Shown: piece by piece, positions 1 to 5,311 of the stretch | Position numbering within the stretch: position 1 is the stretch's first letter | How the letters are laid out: the number at the start of each line of letters is the position of its first letter | NCBI GenBank assembly: GCA_046314415.1 | Contig: JBKBWT010000420.1 | Location: 1-5,311, forward strand | Origin: JADJNW01 sp046314415 | GTDB taxonomy: Bacteria; Bacteroidota; Bacteroidia; Chitinophagales; Saprospiraceae | Direction of reading: 5' to 3' | Length of the DNA stretch: 5,311 bases | Notes under the pieces: model-generated | Database searches by the model: none | What the model saw: only the letters and a program-made list of their open reading frames with translations | Told to the model about the DNA's origin: nothing | Position numbers and translations under genes: made by a program

Positions 1-210
1 AAACAAAAATTTGTCATCAAGCGCACTTTAAAGGACCTCATTGCCCGGCTGCCCAAGGGATTCATGCGGGTGCATCAATCTTACATTGTTAATCTGTCTC
101 ATATTAAAAAAATGGAAGATGGCATGGTTTATCTGGAAGGTCATCAGGTGCCCTGGGGCAAAAATTATCGTGCCTGTGCCCTGCGCCGCATTCAACAAAT
201 CGCCATTTAA
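1..210 (+). CDS. LytTR-family DNA-binding response regulator, C-terminal fragment (5' end outside window)
   Basis: The reading frame is open from base 1 to a TAA at 208-210 and gives 69 residues. They match the second half of a LytTR DNA-binding domain: a basic stretch, then FMRVHQSYIVNLSHIKKM (the conserved 'F.R.H.S..VN...I' core), then a beta hairpin with GMVYLEGHQVPWGKNYR, corresponding to the family's 'G..ipvsr.y+' end. In this family the domain binds DNA through beta strands and usually follows a receiver domain, paired with a membrane histidine kinase of the LytS/YehU type. Here only the tail is visible, so a receiver domain is inferred, not seen. The protein ends right after the LytTR fold, so nothing is fused C-terminally. 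A 41-229 frame on the same strand is a shadow of this one. Its target genes cannot be told from this window. Confidence 0.88.
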   Translation, partial: KQKFVIKRTLKDLIARLPKGFMRVHQSYIVNLSHIKKMEDGMVYLEGHQVPWGKNYRACALRRIQQIAI

Positions 211-234
211 GTTGCGCTTTTCTGCATAAGTCGG

Positions 235-250
235 CTACTTTTCTACTTTT
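235..250 (+). repeat. Tandem 8-bp direct repeat, T-rich
   Basis: CTACTTTT occurs twice back to back at 235-242 and 243-250 and is followed by one more T. It lies 25 bases after the LytTR stop codon. A weak AAGT/ACTT stem sits just before it, so it could be part of a poor terminator, but the stem has only 4 bp and I would not call it one. It may simply be low-complexity intergenic DNA. Confidence 0.5.
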
Positions 251-274
251 TACCATTCCTTGCTTCGGGCATTT

Positions 275-282
275 TATCTTTG
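275..282 (+). promoter_or_regulatory. Candidate Bacteroidota -7 promoter element for the oxidoreductase/beta-propeller operon
   Basis: TATCTTTG matches the TAnnTTTG -7 consensus of Bacteroidota sigma-ABfr promoters. It lies 42 bases before the GTG at 325, in the only gap ahead of the two-gene operon. A TTG at 260-262 is too close (12-base gap) to be a normal -33 element, which usually lies about 19-21 bases away. Support is therefore one half-site plus position. The motif also occurs by chance elsewhere in this window. Confidence 0.45.
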
Positions 283-301
283 TAGTAGCAAATTAAAAAA
301 G

Positions 302-320
302 CAATGAATGCACAATGAAT
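302..320 (+). repeat. Repeated CAATGAAT in the start region of the oxidoreductase gene
   Basis: CAATGAAT is present at 302-309 and again at 313-320, with an 11-base period. Each copy carries an ATG (304 and 315), and a further ATG lies at 308. All three open only very short frames: 304 ends at TGA 316-318, 308 ends at TAA 320-322, and 315 ends at TAG 354-356. None opens the oxidoreductase frame. Confidence 0.6.
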
Positions 321-324
321 AATT

Positions 325-840
325 GTGGTCGGTACCGCCCGAAGCAATGGAAATAGCAGCCAGGTAGCAAAATATTTGCAGGACTTATTAATATTTCCAT
401 TAATCGATTTAAATAATTATACGATTTATCCTTTTAATTATAATCATGATTACCCCGAAGATGATGATTTTCAATTTATTATATCGAGTGTTTTACGAGC
501 CGATGTAATTATTTTAGTAACGCCGGTGTATTGGTACACCGTTAGTACTTCCATGAAAATATTTATGGATCGCCTCACGGATTTGATCACCATTCATAAA
601 AAACAGGGGCGGCTACTAAAAGGGAAATACTTGTTTTCCATGAGTTGCGGAGCTGCGGATGATATGCCTGATTATTTTCATGAACCATTTCGGCTGACCG
701 CAGCCTATTTAGACCTGCACTACGGCGGTTTTGTACACACCTGGATAGATAATTCGTCTATTATAAGTGAATCGGTTAAAAACAGAATTGAATCATTTTA
801 TGAAAATATTATATCGTATCACCCAATTATTACATCATGA
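325..840 (+). CDS. Flavodoxin-fold NAD(P)H-dependent oxidoreductase (FMN reductase-like)
   Basis: This 171-residue protein has the flavodoxin-like layout of NADPH-dependent FMN reductases (WrbA/multimeric flavodoxin group), small cytoplasmic enzymes that pass electrons from NAD(P)H via FMN to flavins, quinones or similar acceptors. Residues 3-11 (GTARSNGNS) form the FMN phosphate loop after beta strand 1. Residues 66-83 (TPVYWYTVSTSMKIFMDR) are the hallmark strand and loop that contacts the flavin ring. Residues 102-109 form a further strand. The substrate cannot be told. The start is uncertain: GTG 325 is the first usual start codon in frame, but it cuts off the Ile-Ile of strand 1, which is encoded just upstream (ATA ATT at 319-324) after an in-frame TGA at 316-318. 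The stop overlaps the next gene's ATG (ATGA, 837-840), so the two are probably co-translated. The DNA is AT-rich. Confidence 0.82.
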   Translation: MVGTARSNGNSSQVAKYLQDLLIFPLIDLNNYTIYPFNYNHDYPEDDDFQFIISSVLRADVIILVTPVYWYTVSTSMKIFMDRLTDLITIHKKQGRLLKGKYLFSMSCGAADDMPDYFHEPFRLTAAYLDLHYGGFVHTWIDNSSIISESVKNRIESFYENIISYHPIITS

Positions 841-2057
841 GAAATCACCCGACGATTTTATTGCTTATTATACCAATTTTCGTTTTTGCTCAACAAAATG
901 AATTAACTTATTATAATTTAGCCAGAACTGCTTTAGCTGATGGCGATACTTTGCAATATCGGGATTATTTATTACAAGCGAATCAATTATCCCACCAATT
1001 TCCGGAGATTACTTATGAGCTGGCCCAGGCATACAGTATGAATAAACAACATCATGAAGCTTGGAAATTATTACATGCCTTAGCTAAAGGTGGCATGGGA
1101 TTTCCTGTGACGCAAAACGCTGTTTTTCAACCTTTTTTGCAGGATAAAAAATGGAAGAAAGTAACCCGGAAAATGGAAATGAATGCCAAGCCTATCCTAC
1201 GATCCAGCGTTTTTTATCAATTTACCGATACTGCACTCATACCCGAAGGAATCGCTTATGATGCCAGTCGTGAATATTTTTATATTGGCAGTATTCATCA
1301 ACAAAAAATTATCCGTTTTCGACCCCACGAAAAACCACAGGATATTTACCAGGGCTTACCACCGCTCGGTATGAAAGTGCATTCGACTTTACCCATCTTA
1401 TATGCCTGTGTGAATGATAAAAAAGGGCAGGAATATCGGAGTGGATTATTGCGCATTAATTTGATAACCAATTACATAGATACCATTTTTATAGACAACA
1501 TCGGTCAGCATTTATTCAATGATCTGGATTATGATATACATGGTAATGCTTATATTACTGATAGTGAAGCCGGTGCGATTTATTATTATGATGTAAATAA
1601 AAATGAAATTGCCCACACATTTAGTTCTCCCGAATTAGTTTATCCCAATGGAATCGTGTGGCTGAAAGCAGCACAGGTACTGATCGTTGCTACGGTGCGC
1701 GGGTTGGCTCATATTGATTTAGTGAATAAAAATATCACAACCATGACATTACTTGATAATGGCTTTGCACATGGCATCGACGGCTTGTATTGGTCTGGTA
1801 ATGAATTAATTGGCGTGCAAAATTCTGGTGTGCCGGATCGGATTTTAAAGATTCGACTTAATAATAATTATCAGCAAATTTTGAATATTAAGGTGCTCGA
1901 AGCTGCCCATTCTTTATATGATAGCCCAACCACCGGCGTTATATCGCAAAATTATTTTTATTATATTGCCAATAGCTGTATTGGTAAATATGTACGGGCA
2001 CACGATACACCCAATGGCTGTAAGGCTCCGGTAATTTTGCGTTCAAAATTACACTAA
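837..2057 (+). CDS. Exported SMP-30/gluconolactonase-like beta-propeller protein with helical N-terminal region
   Basis: The protein has 406 residues. Residues 1-18 form a signal peptide (a hydrophobic run ending FVFA|QQ), so it should leave the cytoplasm. Residues about 22-115 are helical and look like one or two degenerate TPR units (YELAQAYSMNKQHHEAWKLL). Residues about 125-400 resemble the six-bladed SMP-30/gluconolactonase/LRE propeller. The four metal-binding residues of that family appear in the right order and in typical contexts: E137 (IPEGIA), N228 (FNDL), N271 (YPNGI) and D315 (GIDGL). Family members are mostly metal-dependent lactonases or esterases, so hydrolysis of a sugar lactone or similar ester is plausible but not proven. 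Three cysteines (191, 381, 395) could form a disulfide after export. The ATG overlaps the stop of the oxidoreductase gene. The gene is AT-rich (about 30% GC in the stretch 1861-1920). Confidence 0.8.
   Translation: MRNHPTILLLIIPIFVFAQQNELTYYNLARTALADGDTLQYRDYLLQANQLSHQFPEITYELAQAYSMNKQHHEAWKLLHALAKGGMGFPVTQNAVFQPFLQDKKWKKVTRKMEMNAKPILRSSVFYQFTDTALIPEGIAYDASREYFYIGSIHQQKIIRFRPHEKPQDIYQGLPPLGMKVHSTLPILYACVNDKKGQEYRSGLLRINLITNYIDTIFIDNIGQHLFNDLDYDIHGNAYITDSEAGAIYYYDVNKNEIAHTFSSPELVYPNGIVWLKAAQVLIVATVRGLAHIDLVNKNITTMTLLDNGFAHGIDGLYWSGNELIGVQNSGVPDRILKIRLNNNYQQILNIKVLEAAHSLYDSPTTGVISQNYFYYIANSCIGKYVRAHDTPNGCKAPVILRSKLH
2031..2052. promoter_or_regulatory. Perfect 22-bp palindrome, possible operator or small hairpin
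   Basis: The arms GTAATTTTG (2031-2039) and CAAAATTAC (2044-2052) are perfect reverse complements around the 4-base centre CGTT. The site covers the last codons of the beta-propeller gene, just before its TAA at 2055-2057. Its centre lies about 45 bases upstream of the start site expected from the TAnnTTTG at 2073-2080, a usual distance for an activator or repressor site. It could instead be an RNA hairpin ending the upstream operon, but the stem is AT-rich and no U-run follows. The dyad is seen directly; its role is inference. Confidence 0.4.
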
Positions 2058-2072
2058 TTGCAACTGATCGCT

Positions 2073-2080
2073 TACATTTG
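2073..2080 (+). promoter_or_regulatory. Candidate -7 promoter element for the esterase gene
   Basis: TACATTTG matches TAnnTTTG exactly and lies in the 47-base gap before the esterase start. Transcription would begin near 2086, which leaves a short leader of about 18 bases to ATG 2105. No good -33 TTG is seen at the usual distance; the TTG at 2058-2060 is only 12 bases away. If this is the promoter, the TTG codon at 2078 cannot be the translation start. Confidence 0.42.
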
Positions 2081-2104
2081 GCAGTCATTAAAATGCCAAA
2101 ACCG

Positions 2105-3511
2105 ATGAAAAAGAGCTTTTTGTTATTAGGTTGCTTCCTGTTGATCAGCAGTTTATGGGCGCAGCTCACGCTTAGAATTACCGCACTTCCTGCCAATACG
2201 CCGCCGGCCGATTCCATTTACATTGCCGGGAATTTTAATACCTGGAATCCGGGAAATGCCAATTTTATTGTAAAAAAACAAGCCGATGGTACCCGTCAAA
2301 TTGTAATAAATCCGCCGGTAGGCAATGTGGAATTCAAATTTACCCGAGGCAGCTGGGCAACGGTGGAAGGCAATGCCCAGGGCGGGCAGCGTCCCAATCG
2401 CGTTATCAATTATACCGGGCAACCCAAAACCGAGGAAATTTCCATTTTAACCTGGGAAGATTTAGCTGGTAATAATCCGCAGGGTAGTACCGCGGCTGCC
2501 AATGTAATTATTCTTTCCCAAAACTATACCATTCCGCAACTCAATCGCACGCGCCGCGTCTGGATTTATTTACCTCCGGATTATAATACAAGTAATAAAC
2601 GCTACCCGGTATTATACATGCACGATGGACAGAATGTATTTGACGCAGCAACGAGCTTCTCCGGCGAATGGAAAGTAGATGAGGCTCTAAATCAACTATT
2701 TACCAATGGCGATCAGGGCATCATTGTGGTAGCTATTGATAATGGCGGTGCCGAACGACTTAATGAATATTCGCCCTGGGTGAATAACCGCTACGGCGGC
2801 GGGCAGGGCGATGAATATATAAAATTTATCGTAGAAACGCTGAAGCCTAATATTGACGCGACTTACCGCACCAAAGCCGACCGTGACAATACCGGTATCA
2901 TGGGCTCTTCGATGGGTGGTTTGATCTCCTTATATGCCGCGATAGAATATCAAAACATATTTAGTAAAGCGGGGATTTTTTCACCGGCATTCTGGTTCGC
3001 GCCCGAATCTTACGCGCACGTGAGCGCCAAAGGCAAACAAGCGGATGTAAAGATTTATTTACTTGCCGGGCAACTGGAAGACAATGGTTCGGTGGTAGCC
3101 GATATCAATGCCATGTATAACACGCTGCGCAATGCGGGCTTTAAAGAGCAGGAAGTGATTCGCGCCACGCATCCCGACGGACAACACAGTGAATGGTACT
3201 GGGCGCGCGAGTTTCCGGCGGCGTACCGCTGGTTATTCAGCAATGCCACCACCAGCGTAAAAATGCCAAAATGGACCTCAACTATTACCCTCTCGCCCAA
3301 CCCGGCGGATACCATGGTCTGGGTGAAAAATAGCACCGCACTGCCCAATATGCAGTATGTGATATATGATGTAAATGGAAAAACGATACAACCTGTACAA
3401 CCATTACAAAACGGACAAATTGAGGTGGCAGGATTGCCCGCAGGCACGTACGTACTGGTTTTTTACCAGCAAAATAGGGTAGTGGAGAGTAAGCAAGTTA
3501 TTATAAAGTAA
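2105..3511 (+). CDS. Secreted esterase: N-terminal CBM48/CBM20-like beta-sandwich, Esterase-D/Fes-type hydrolase domain, T9SS C-terminal sorting domain
   Basis: ATG 2105 gives 468 residues beginning MKKSFLLLGCFLL, a typical signal peptide cut after SLWA|Q (about residue 19). ATG 2093 and TTG 2078 are in frame, but the first only lengthens the N-region and the second lies inside the candidate promoter. Residues about 22-110 form a glycogen/starch-binding-like sandwich (IYIAGNFNTWNPG, then VEFKFTRGSW). Residues about 135-380 are an alpha/beta-hydrolase of the putative esterase family (enterochelin esterase, S-formylglutathione hydrolase, feruloyl esterase relatives): YLPPDY, then MHDGQNVFD, then GSSMGG with nucleophile Ser269, acid probably Glu325 or Asp326, and His361 in GQHSEWYW. 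Residues about 393-468 are a type A T9SS sorting domain (LSPNPA, IYDVNGK, GLPAGTYVL, final basic VIIK), so the enzyme should cross the outer membrane and be released or anchored. The substrate is unknown; a carbohydrate ester would fit the binding module. Confidence 0.87.
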   Translation: MKKSFLLLGCFLLISSLWAQLTLRITALPANTPPADSIYIAGNFNTWNPGNANFIVKKQADGTRQIVINPPVGNVEFKFTRGSWATVEGNAQGGQRPNRVINYTGQPKTEEISILTWEDLAGNNPQGSTAAANVIILSQNYTIPQLNRTRRVWIYLPPDYNTSNKRYPVLYMHDGQNVFDAATSFSGEWKVDEALNQLFTNGDQGIIVVAIDNGGAERLNEYSPWVNNRYGGGQGDEYIKFIVETLKPNIDATYRTKADRDNTGIMGSSMGGLISLYAAIEYQNIFSKAGIFSPAFWFAPESYAHVSAKGKQADVKIYLLAGQLEDNGSVVADINAMYNTLRNAGFKEQEVIRATHPDGQHSEWYWAREFPAAYRWLFSNATTSVKMPKWTSTITLSPNPADTMVWVKNSTALPNMQYVIYDVNGKTIQPVQPLQNGQIEVAGLPAGTYVLVFYQQNRVVESKQVIIK

Positions 3512-3523
3512 ATGTTTTTAGAT

Positions 3524-3556
3524 CATGGTGGCATATTTTAATACTATGCCACCATG
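3524..3556. terminator. Perfect 12-bp hairpin between convergent genes, probable bidirectional terminator
   Basis: CATGGTGGCATA (3524-3535) and TATGCCACCATG (3545-3556) are perfect reverse complements around a 9-base AT-rich loop. The hairpin fills most of the 59 bases between the esterase stop (3511) and the lipoprotein stop (3571), which face each other, so it could end transcripts from both sides. Neither side has a classical U-run directly after the stem, so intrinsic termination may be inefficient, or the stem may mainly protect the 3' ends. Confidence 0.65.
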
Positions 3557-3570
3557 TATTAGCGACGAGG

Positions 3571-4266
3571 CTAGTAATCTCCGCGCCCCCCGCCGATTTT
3601 AAACTTCATACCGAAGCCTATCTGGAACAGCGAGCTGTCAAAACCCGTCTTGGAATTATTCAGTCCATAATAAGCAATGTCCACTCCGAACTTAGTGCGG
3701 CGACCCGCCAGAAAACCCGCATTTGCACCAAAATAATTGATCAAGCCTGAAGACTCACCAAAGGCGGTGCCCCACTGACCAACGTAACGCGGCGACACAT
3801 ACAAATCCAAGCTCTCCGTTGGATGATAGGAAGCATACAGCGGTATCTGAAAATTGAACAAACCACCGGAGCCACTCACCACGCCGAACATGCCCAAGCC
3901 AAAACCCGTTGCCAATGCTACCGGAGACTCCTGGTCACCCACCAACTGGTACTTTACATCGGCAAAGAGATTGAGATTCGTGTTCGCACGGATGCCAAAA
4001 TCCAGTTTTTCCGACACGCCATAACGCCCACCGATTTCCAGGTTGGGAAAGAAAATATTAAAATCCTCCGAATCCAGGCTATCTACATTTTCATCGCTCA
4101 ACTCATCAAAATCCGGGGAACGTGTGCCATTCACCGAAAACATAATTTCGCCCGTTTCCGCACCAACCGTGCGTCCGGTTTGAAAACCACTAATCGAAGC
4201 GCAGCTGCTGATCAGCAATAACAGGCTACCCAGGGAAAGCCATTGTAATAAAGTGCTGTTTCTCAT
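3571..4266 (-). CDS. Hypothetical lipoprotein, beta-strand rich, probably outer-membrane associated
   Basis: The protein has 231 residues. Its N-terminus is a lipoprotein signal: a hydrophobic stretch followed by the lipobox ISSC, with the lipidated cysteine at residue 22. The mature part starts ASISGFQTGRTVG. No run of acidic or lysine-acid residues directly follows the cysteine, so a Bacteroidota surface-export signal is not evident. Residues 52-68 hold nine Asp/Glu in 17, a likely exposed or cation-binding loop. From about residue 72 onward, alternating polar/hydrophobic strands and glycine turns (LEIGGRYGVSEKLDFGIR, LYASYHPTESLDLYVSPRY, FGVDIAYYGLNN, FQIGFGMKFKIGG) look like a small outer-membrane barrel. 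I do not recognise the family and give no function. It lies on the same strand as the transporter, 135 bases downstream of it. That gap shows no clear terminator or promoter, so read-through is possible. Confidence 0.75.
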   Translation of the reverse strand: MRNSTLLQWLSLGSLLLLISSCASISGFQTGRTVGAETGEIMFSVNGTRSPDFDELSDENVDSLDSEDFNIFFPNLEIGGRYGVSEKLDFGIRANTNLNLFADVKYQLVGDQESPVALATGFGLGMFGVVSGSGGLFNFQIPLYASYHPTESLDLYVSPRYVGQWGTAFGESSGLINYFGANAGFLAGRRTKFGVDIAYYGLNNSKTGFDSSLFQIGFGMKFKIGGGRGDY

Positions 4267-4401
4267 TTGTTATAAGCTGTTTTAGAGTGAAACTTTTTTC
4301 AATGCGTTTACTAAGACGTATTACCCTTGGAAAAAGTATAAAGGAATAACGTTTCTTTAACGCACCGGCAGCTTTCCGCTTACCTTTGCGCCGTTTTCCT
4401 G
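4267..4401. other. Intergenic gap between transporter and lipoprotein genes, nothing definite
   Basis: These 135 bases separate the transporter stop from the lipoprotein start, both on the minus strand. I see no convincing hairpin, no TAnnTTTG match in the lipoprotein's direction, and no Shine-Dalgarno ahead of ATG 4266, where the upstream bases are A/T-rich. A Lys/Arg-rich 63-codon frame (4226-4417, minus) spans the gap but overlaps both neighbours and is probably not a gene. Confidence 0.5.
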
Positions 4402-5311
4402 CTACTGCCACAGCCATTCAATCACCTGAAAATACAGCGGAATACCCAGAATAATGTTCAACGGAAACGTAATCGCCAAAGACATGGTCACGTACAAGCC
4501 CGGATTTGAATCAGGCAGCGCCGTACGCATCGCCGCAGGCACGGCAATGTACGAAGCACTCGCCGACAGCACCGTCATCAGGAAGGCATTGCCTTGTTCC
4601 AAGCCCGCCAGATAACTCAATCCTAAGCCCAGCGTCGCATTTACAAAAGGCATCAACAACGCAAAGAGCGTGAGAAACCAGCCTCCGCTGCGAATCGCCC
4701 CCATGCGCTTGGCGGAGACAATGCCCATATCGAGCAAAAACAAACACAACATGCCCCGGAAAATCTGATCGGAAAAAGGCTTCACCGACTCCGCGCCCGC
4801 CTCATTCGTCGTGACGCCAATGAGCAGACTCCCCAACAATAAAAACACCGAGCCTTCCGTAAGCGCCTCGCGCATCAAATGCCGCAACGAACCGTTCTTA
4901 CCATTGCTGCTGCCCTCCACCTTGGCGGCAATCCGCACCAAAATGACCGCAATGATAATCGCCGGCGCTTCCATCAGCGCCATCGCTGCCACCATATGCC
5001 CGCCGGCATTGAGCCCCCGCTCGCCCAGGAAAGACATCGCCGTGATGAACGTCACCGCACTGATCGAGCCATACGTCGCTGCAATCGCCCCCGCATTCTG
5101 CAAGTCGATCCGTCGCCGCAAAATGAAAAAACTGTACACCGGCACCACCATCGACAATACCAATGCCAGCAGCAGCGAGGCAAACACCTCCGGCTGAATG
5201 CCACTTTTATGCAACTCGACGCCCCCCTTGAAGCCAATGGAAAACAACAGGTACAGCGAGAAAAACTTAGGCAGGGGAGCCGGAATCGTCAGGTTGGAAC
5301 GCACCGCCACC
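4402..5311 (-). CDS. SbtA-type sodium-dependent bicarbonate transporter, N-terminus cut by window edge
   Basis: The visible 303 codons end at a TAG (4404-4402) and stay open to the window edge. The apparent GTG start at 5310 is not the true start: relatives have another 20-40 residues with a first membrane helix before the 'sdL.IP.plpkf.slYLL..IGFKGGv.L' motif, which appears here at residues 5-33. Later landmarks, counted from that GTG, are AGAIAATYGSISAVTFITA (73-91), AALMEAP-like residues 109-116, a polar loop at 131-150, and the second-repeat counterpart SASYIAVPAAMRTALPDS (251-268). The two serine-rich broken helices (around 82-88 and 249-256) form the Na+/HCO3- site in solved SbtA structures. 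Eight or nine membrane segments are visible. The family imports bicarbonate with Na+ at the inner membrane, best known from cyanobacterial carbon concentration; in a heterotroph it may serve carboxylation reactions or pH. The PII-like partner SbtB is not downstream; the other side is not visible. Confidence 0.87.
   Translation of the reverse strand, partial: VAVRSNLTIPAPLPKFFSLYLLFSIGFKGGVELHKSGIQPEVFASLLLALVLSMVVPVYSFFILRRRIDLQNAGAIAATYGSISAVTFITAMSFLGERGLNAGGHMVAAMALMEAPAIIIAVILVRIAAKVEGSSNGKNGSLRHLMREALTEGSVFLLLGSLLIGVTTNEAGAESVKPFSDQIFRGMLCLFLLDMGIVSAKRMGAIRSGGWFLTLFALLMPFVNATLGLGLSYLAGLEQGNAFLMTVLSASASYIAVPAAMRTALPDSNPGLYVTMSLAITFPLNIILGIPLYFQVIEWLWQ

Noticed and set aside
225..251. Possible terminator after the LytTR gene
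   Set aside because: The only stem is 4 bp (AAGT/ACTT) and the T-rich tract is broken by repeats, so evidence is too weak for a terminator call.
2078..2104. Earlier starts for the esterase (TTG 2078, ATG 2093)
   Set aside because: TTG 2078 lies inside the candidate promoter element. ATG 2093 is possible but only adds four residues before a normal MKK signal peptide start.
2335..2342. TAnnTTTG matches on the minus strand inside genes (also at 1947-1954 and 2519-2526)
   Set aside because: They lie inside coding sequence with no downstream minus-strand gene and show how often this short motif appears by chance in AT-rich DNA.
3055..3447. 130-codon minus frame opposite the esterase
   Set aside because: It is antisense to the catalytic and sorting domains, which are well conserved in the + frame, and has no recognisable domain.
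4381..4388. TACCTTTG on the + strand, a match to the -7 promoter element pointing into the transporter gene in antisense
   Set aside because: Two or three exact TAnnTTTG matches are expected by chance in a window this size on both strands, there is no gene to serve in that direction, and no -33 element is evident.
4226..4417. 63-codon minus-strand frame rich in Lys and Arg between transporter and lipoprotein
   Set aside because: It overlaps the coding ends of both neighbours, has no ribosome-binding or promoter support, and its composition looks like translated intergenic DNA.
4811..5197. 128-codon + frame opposite the transporter
   Set aside because: It is antisense to a clearly conserved membrane protein. 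Its Ala/Pro/Ile-rich sequence mirrors the transporter's codon pattern and shows no family motif.

Overview
The window looks like a chromosomal segment of a Bacteroidota bacterium, perhaps from the Saprospiria/Chitinophagia side; the finer placement is a guess. The signs are a type IX secretion (T9SS) C-terminal sorting domain on an exported esterase, signal peptides of the ...FA|Q and ...WA|Q kind, a LytTR-type regulator, start regions without Shine-Dalgarno sequences, and TAnnTTTG matches (the Bacteroidota -7 promoter element) ahead of genes.

Layout, left to right. Positions 1-210 hold the 3' end of a LytTR DNA-binding regulator on +. After a short T-rich gap with a candidate promoter comes a tightly coupled two-gene + operon: a small flavodoxin-fold NAD(P)H-dependent oxidoreductase (325-840), whose ATG overlaps by 4 bases with an exported SMP-30/gluconolactonase-like beta-propeller protein (837-2057). 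Next, on +, is a secreted modular esterase (2105-3511) with signal peptide, starch-binding-like beta-sandwich, alpha/beta-hydrolase domain with GxSxG, and T9SS tail. A perfect 12-bp hairpin (3524-3556) lies between this gene and two genes on the minus strand: a lipoprotein predicted to be rich in beta strands (3571-4266) and, upstream of it, a 5'-truncated SbtA-type sodium-dependent bicarbonate transporter that runs off the right edge (4402-5311).

The genes do not form one obvious pathway. The oxidoreductase and beta-propeller are probably co-translated. The esterase stands alone and is probably an extracellular or surface hydrolase. The lipoprotein and the transporter are co-oriented but 135 bp apart. 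Base composition climbs along the window: the two-gene operon is markedly AT-rich and the transporter clearly GC-richer.

No clearly new multi-gene system is visible. The most notable local signals are the start of the oxidoreductase gene, where an in-frame TGA separates the only in-frame ATG from the first beta strand, and a 22-bp perfect palindrome (2031-2052) just upstream of the esterase gene, at a spacing that would suit an operator or activator site. No tRNA, rRNA, CRISPR array or insertion sequence was seen, and no stretch above 300 bases lacks a gene.
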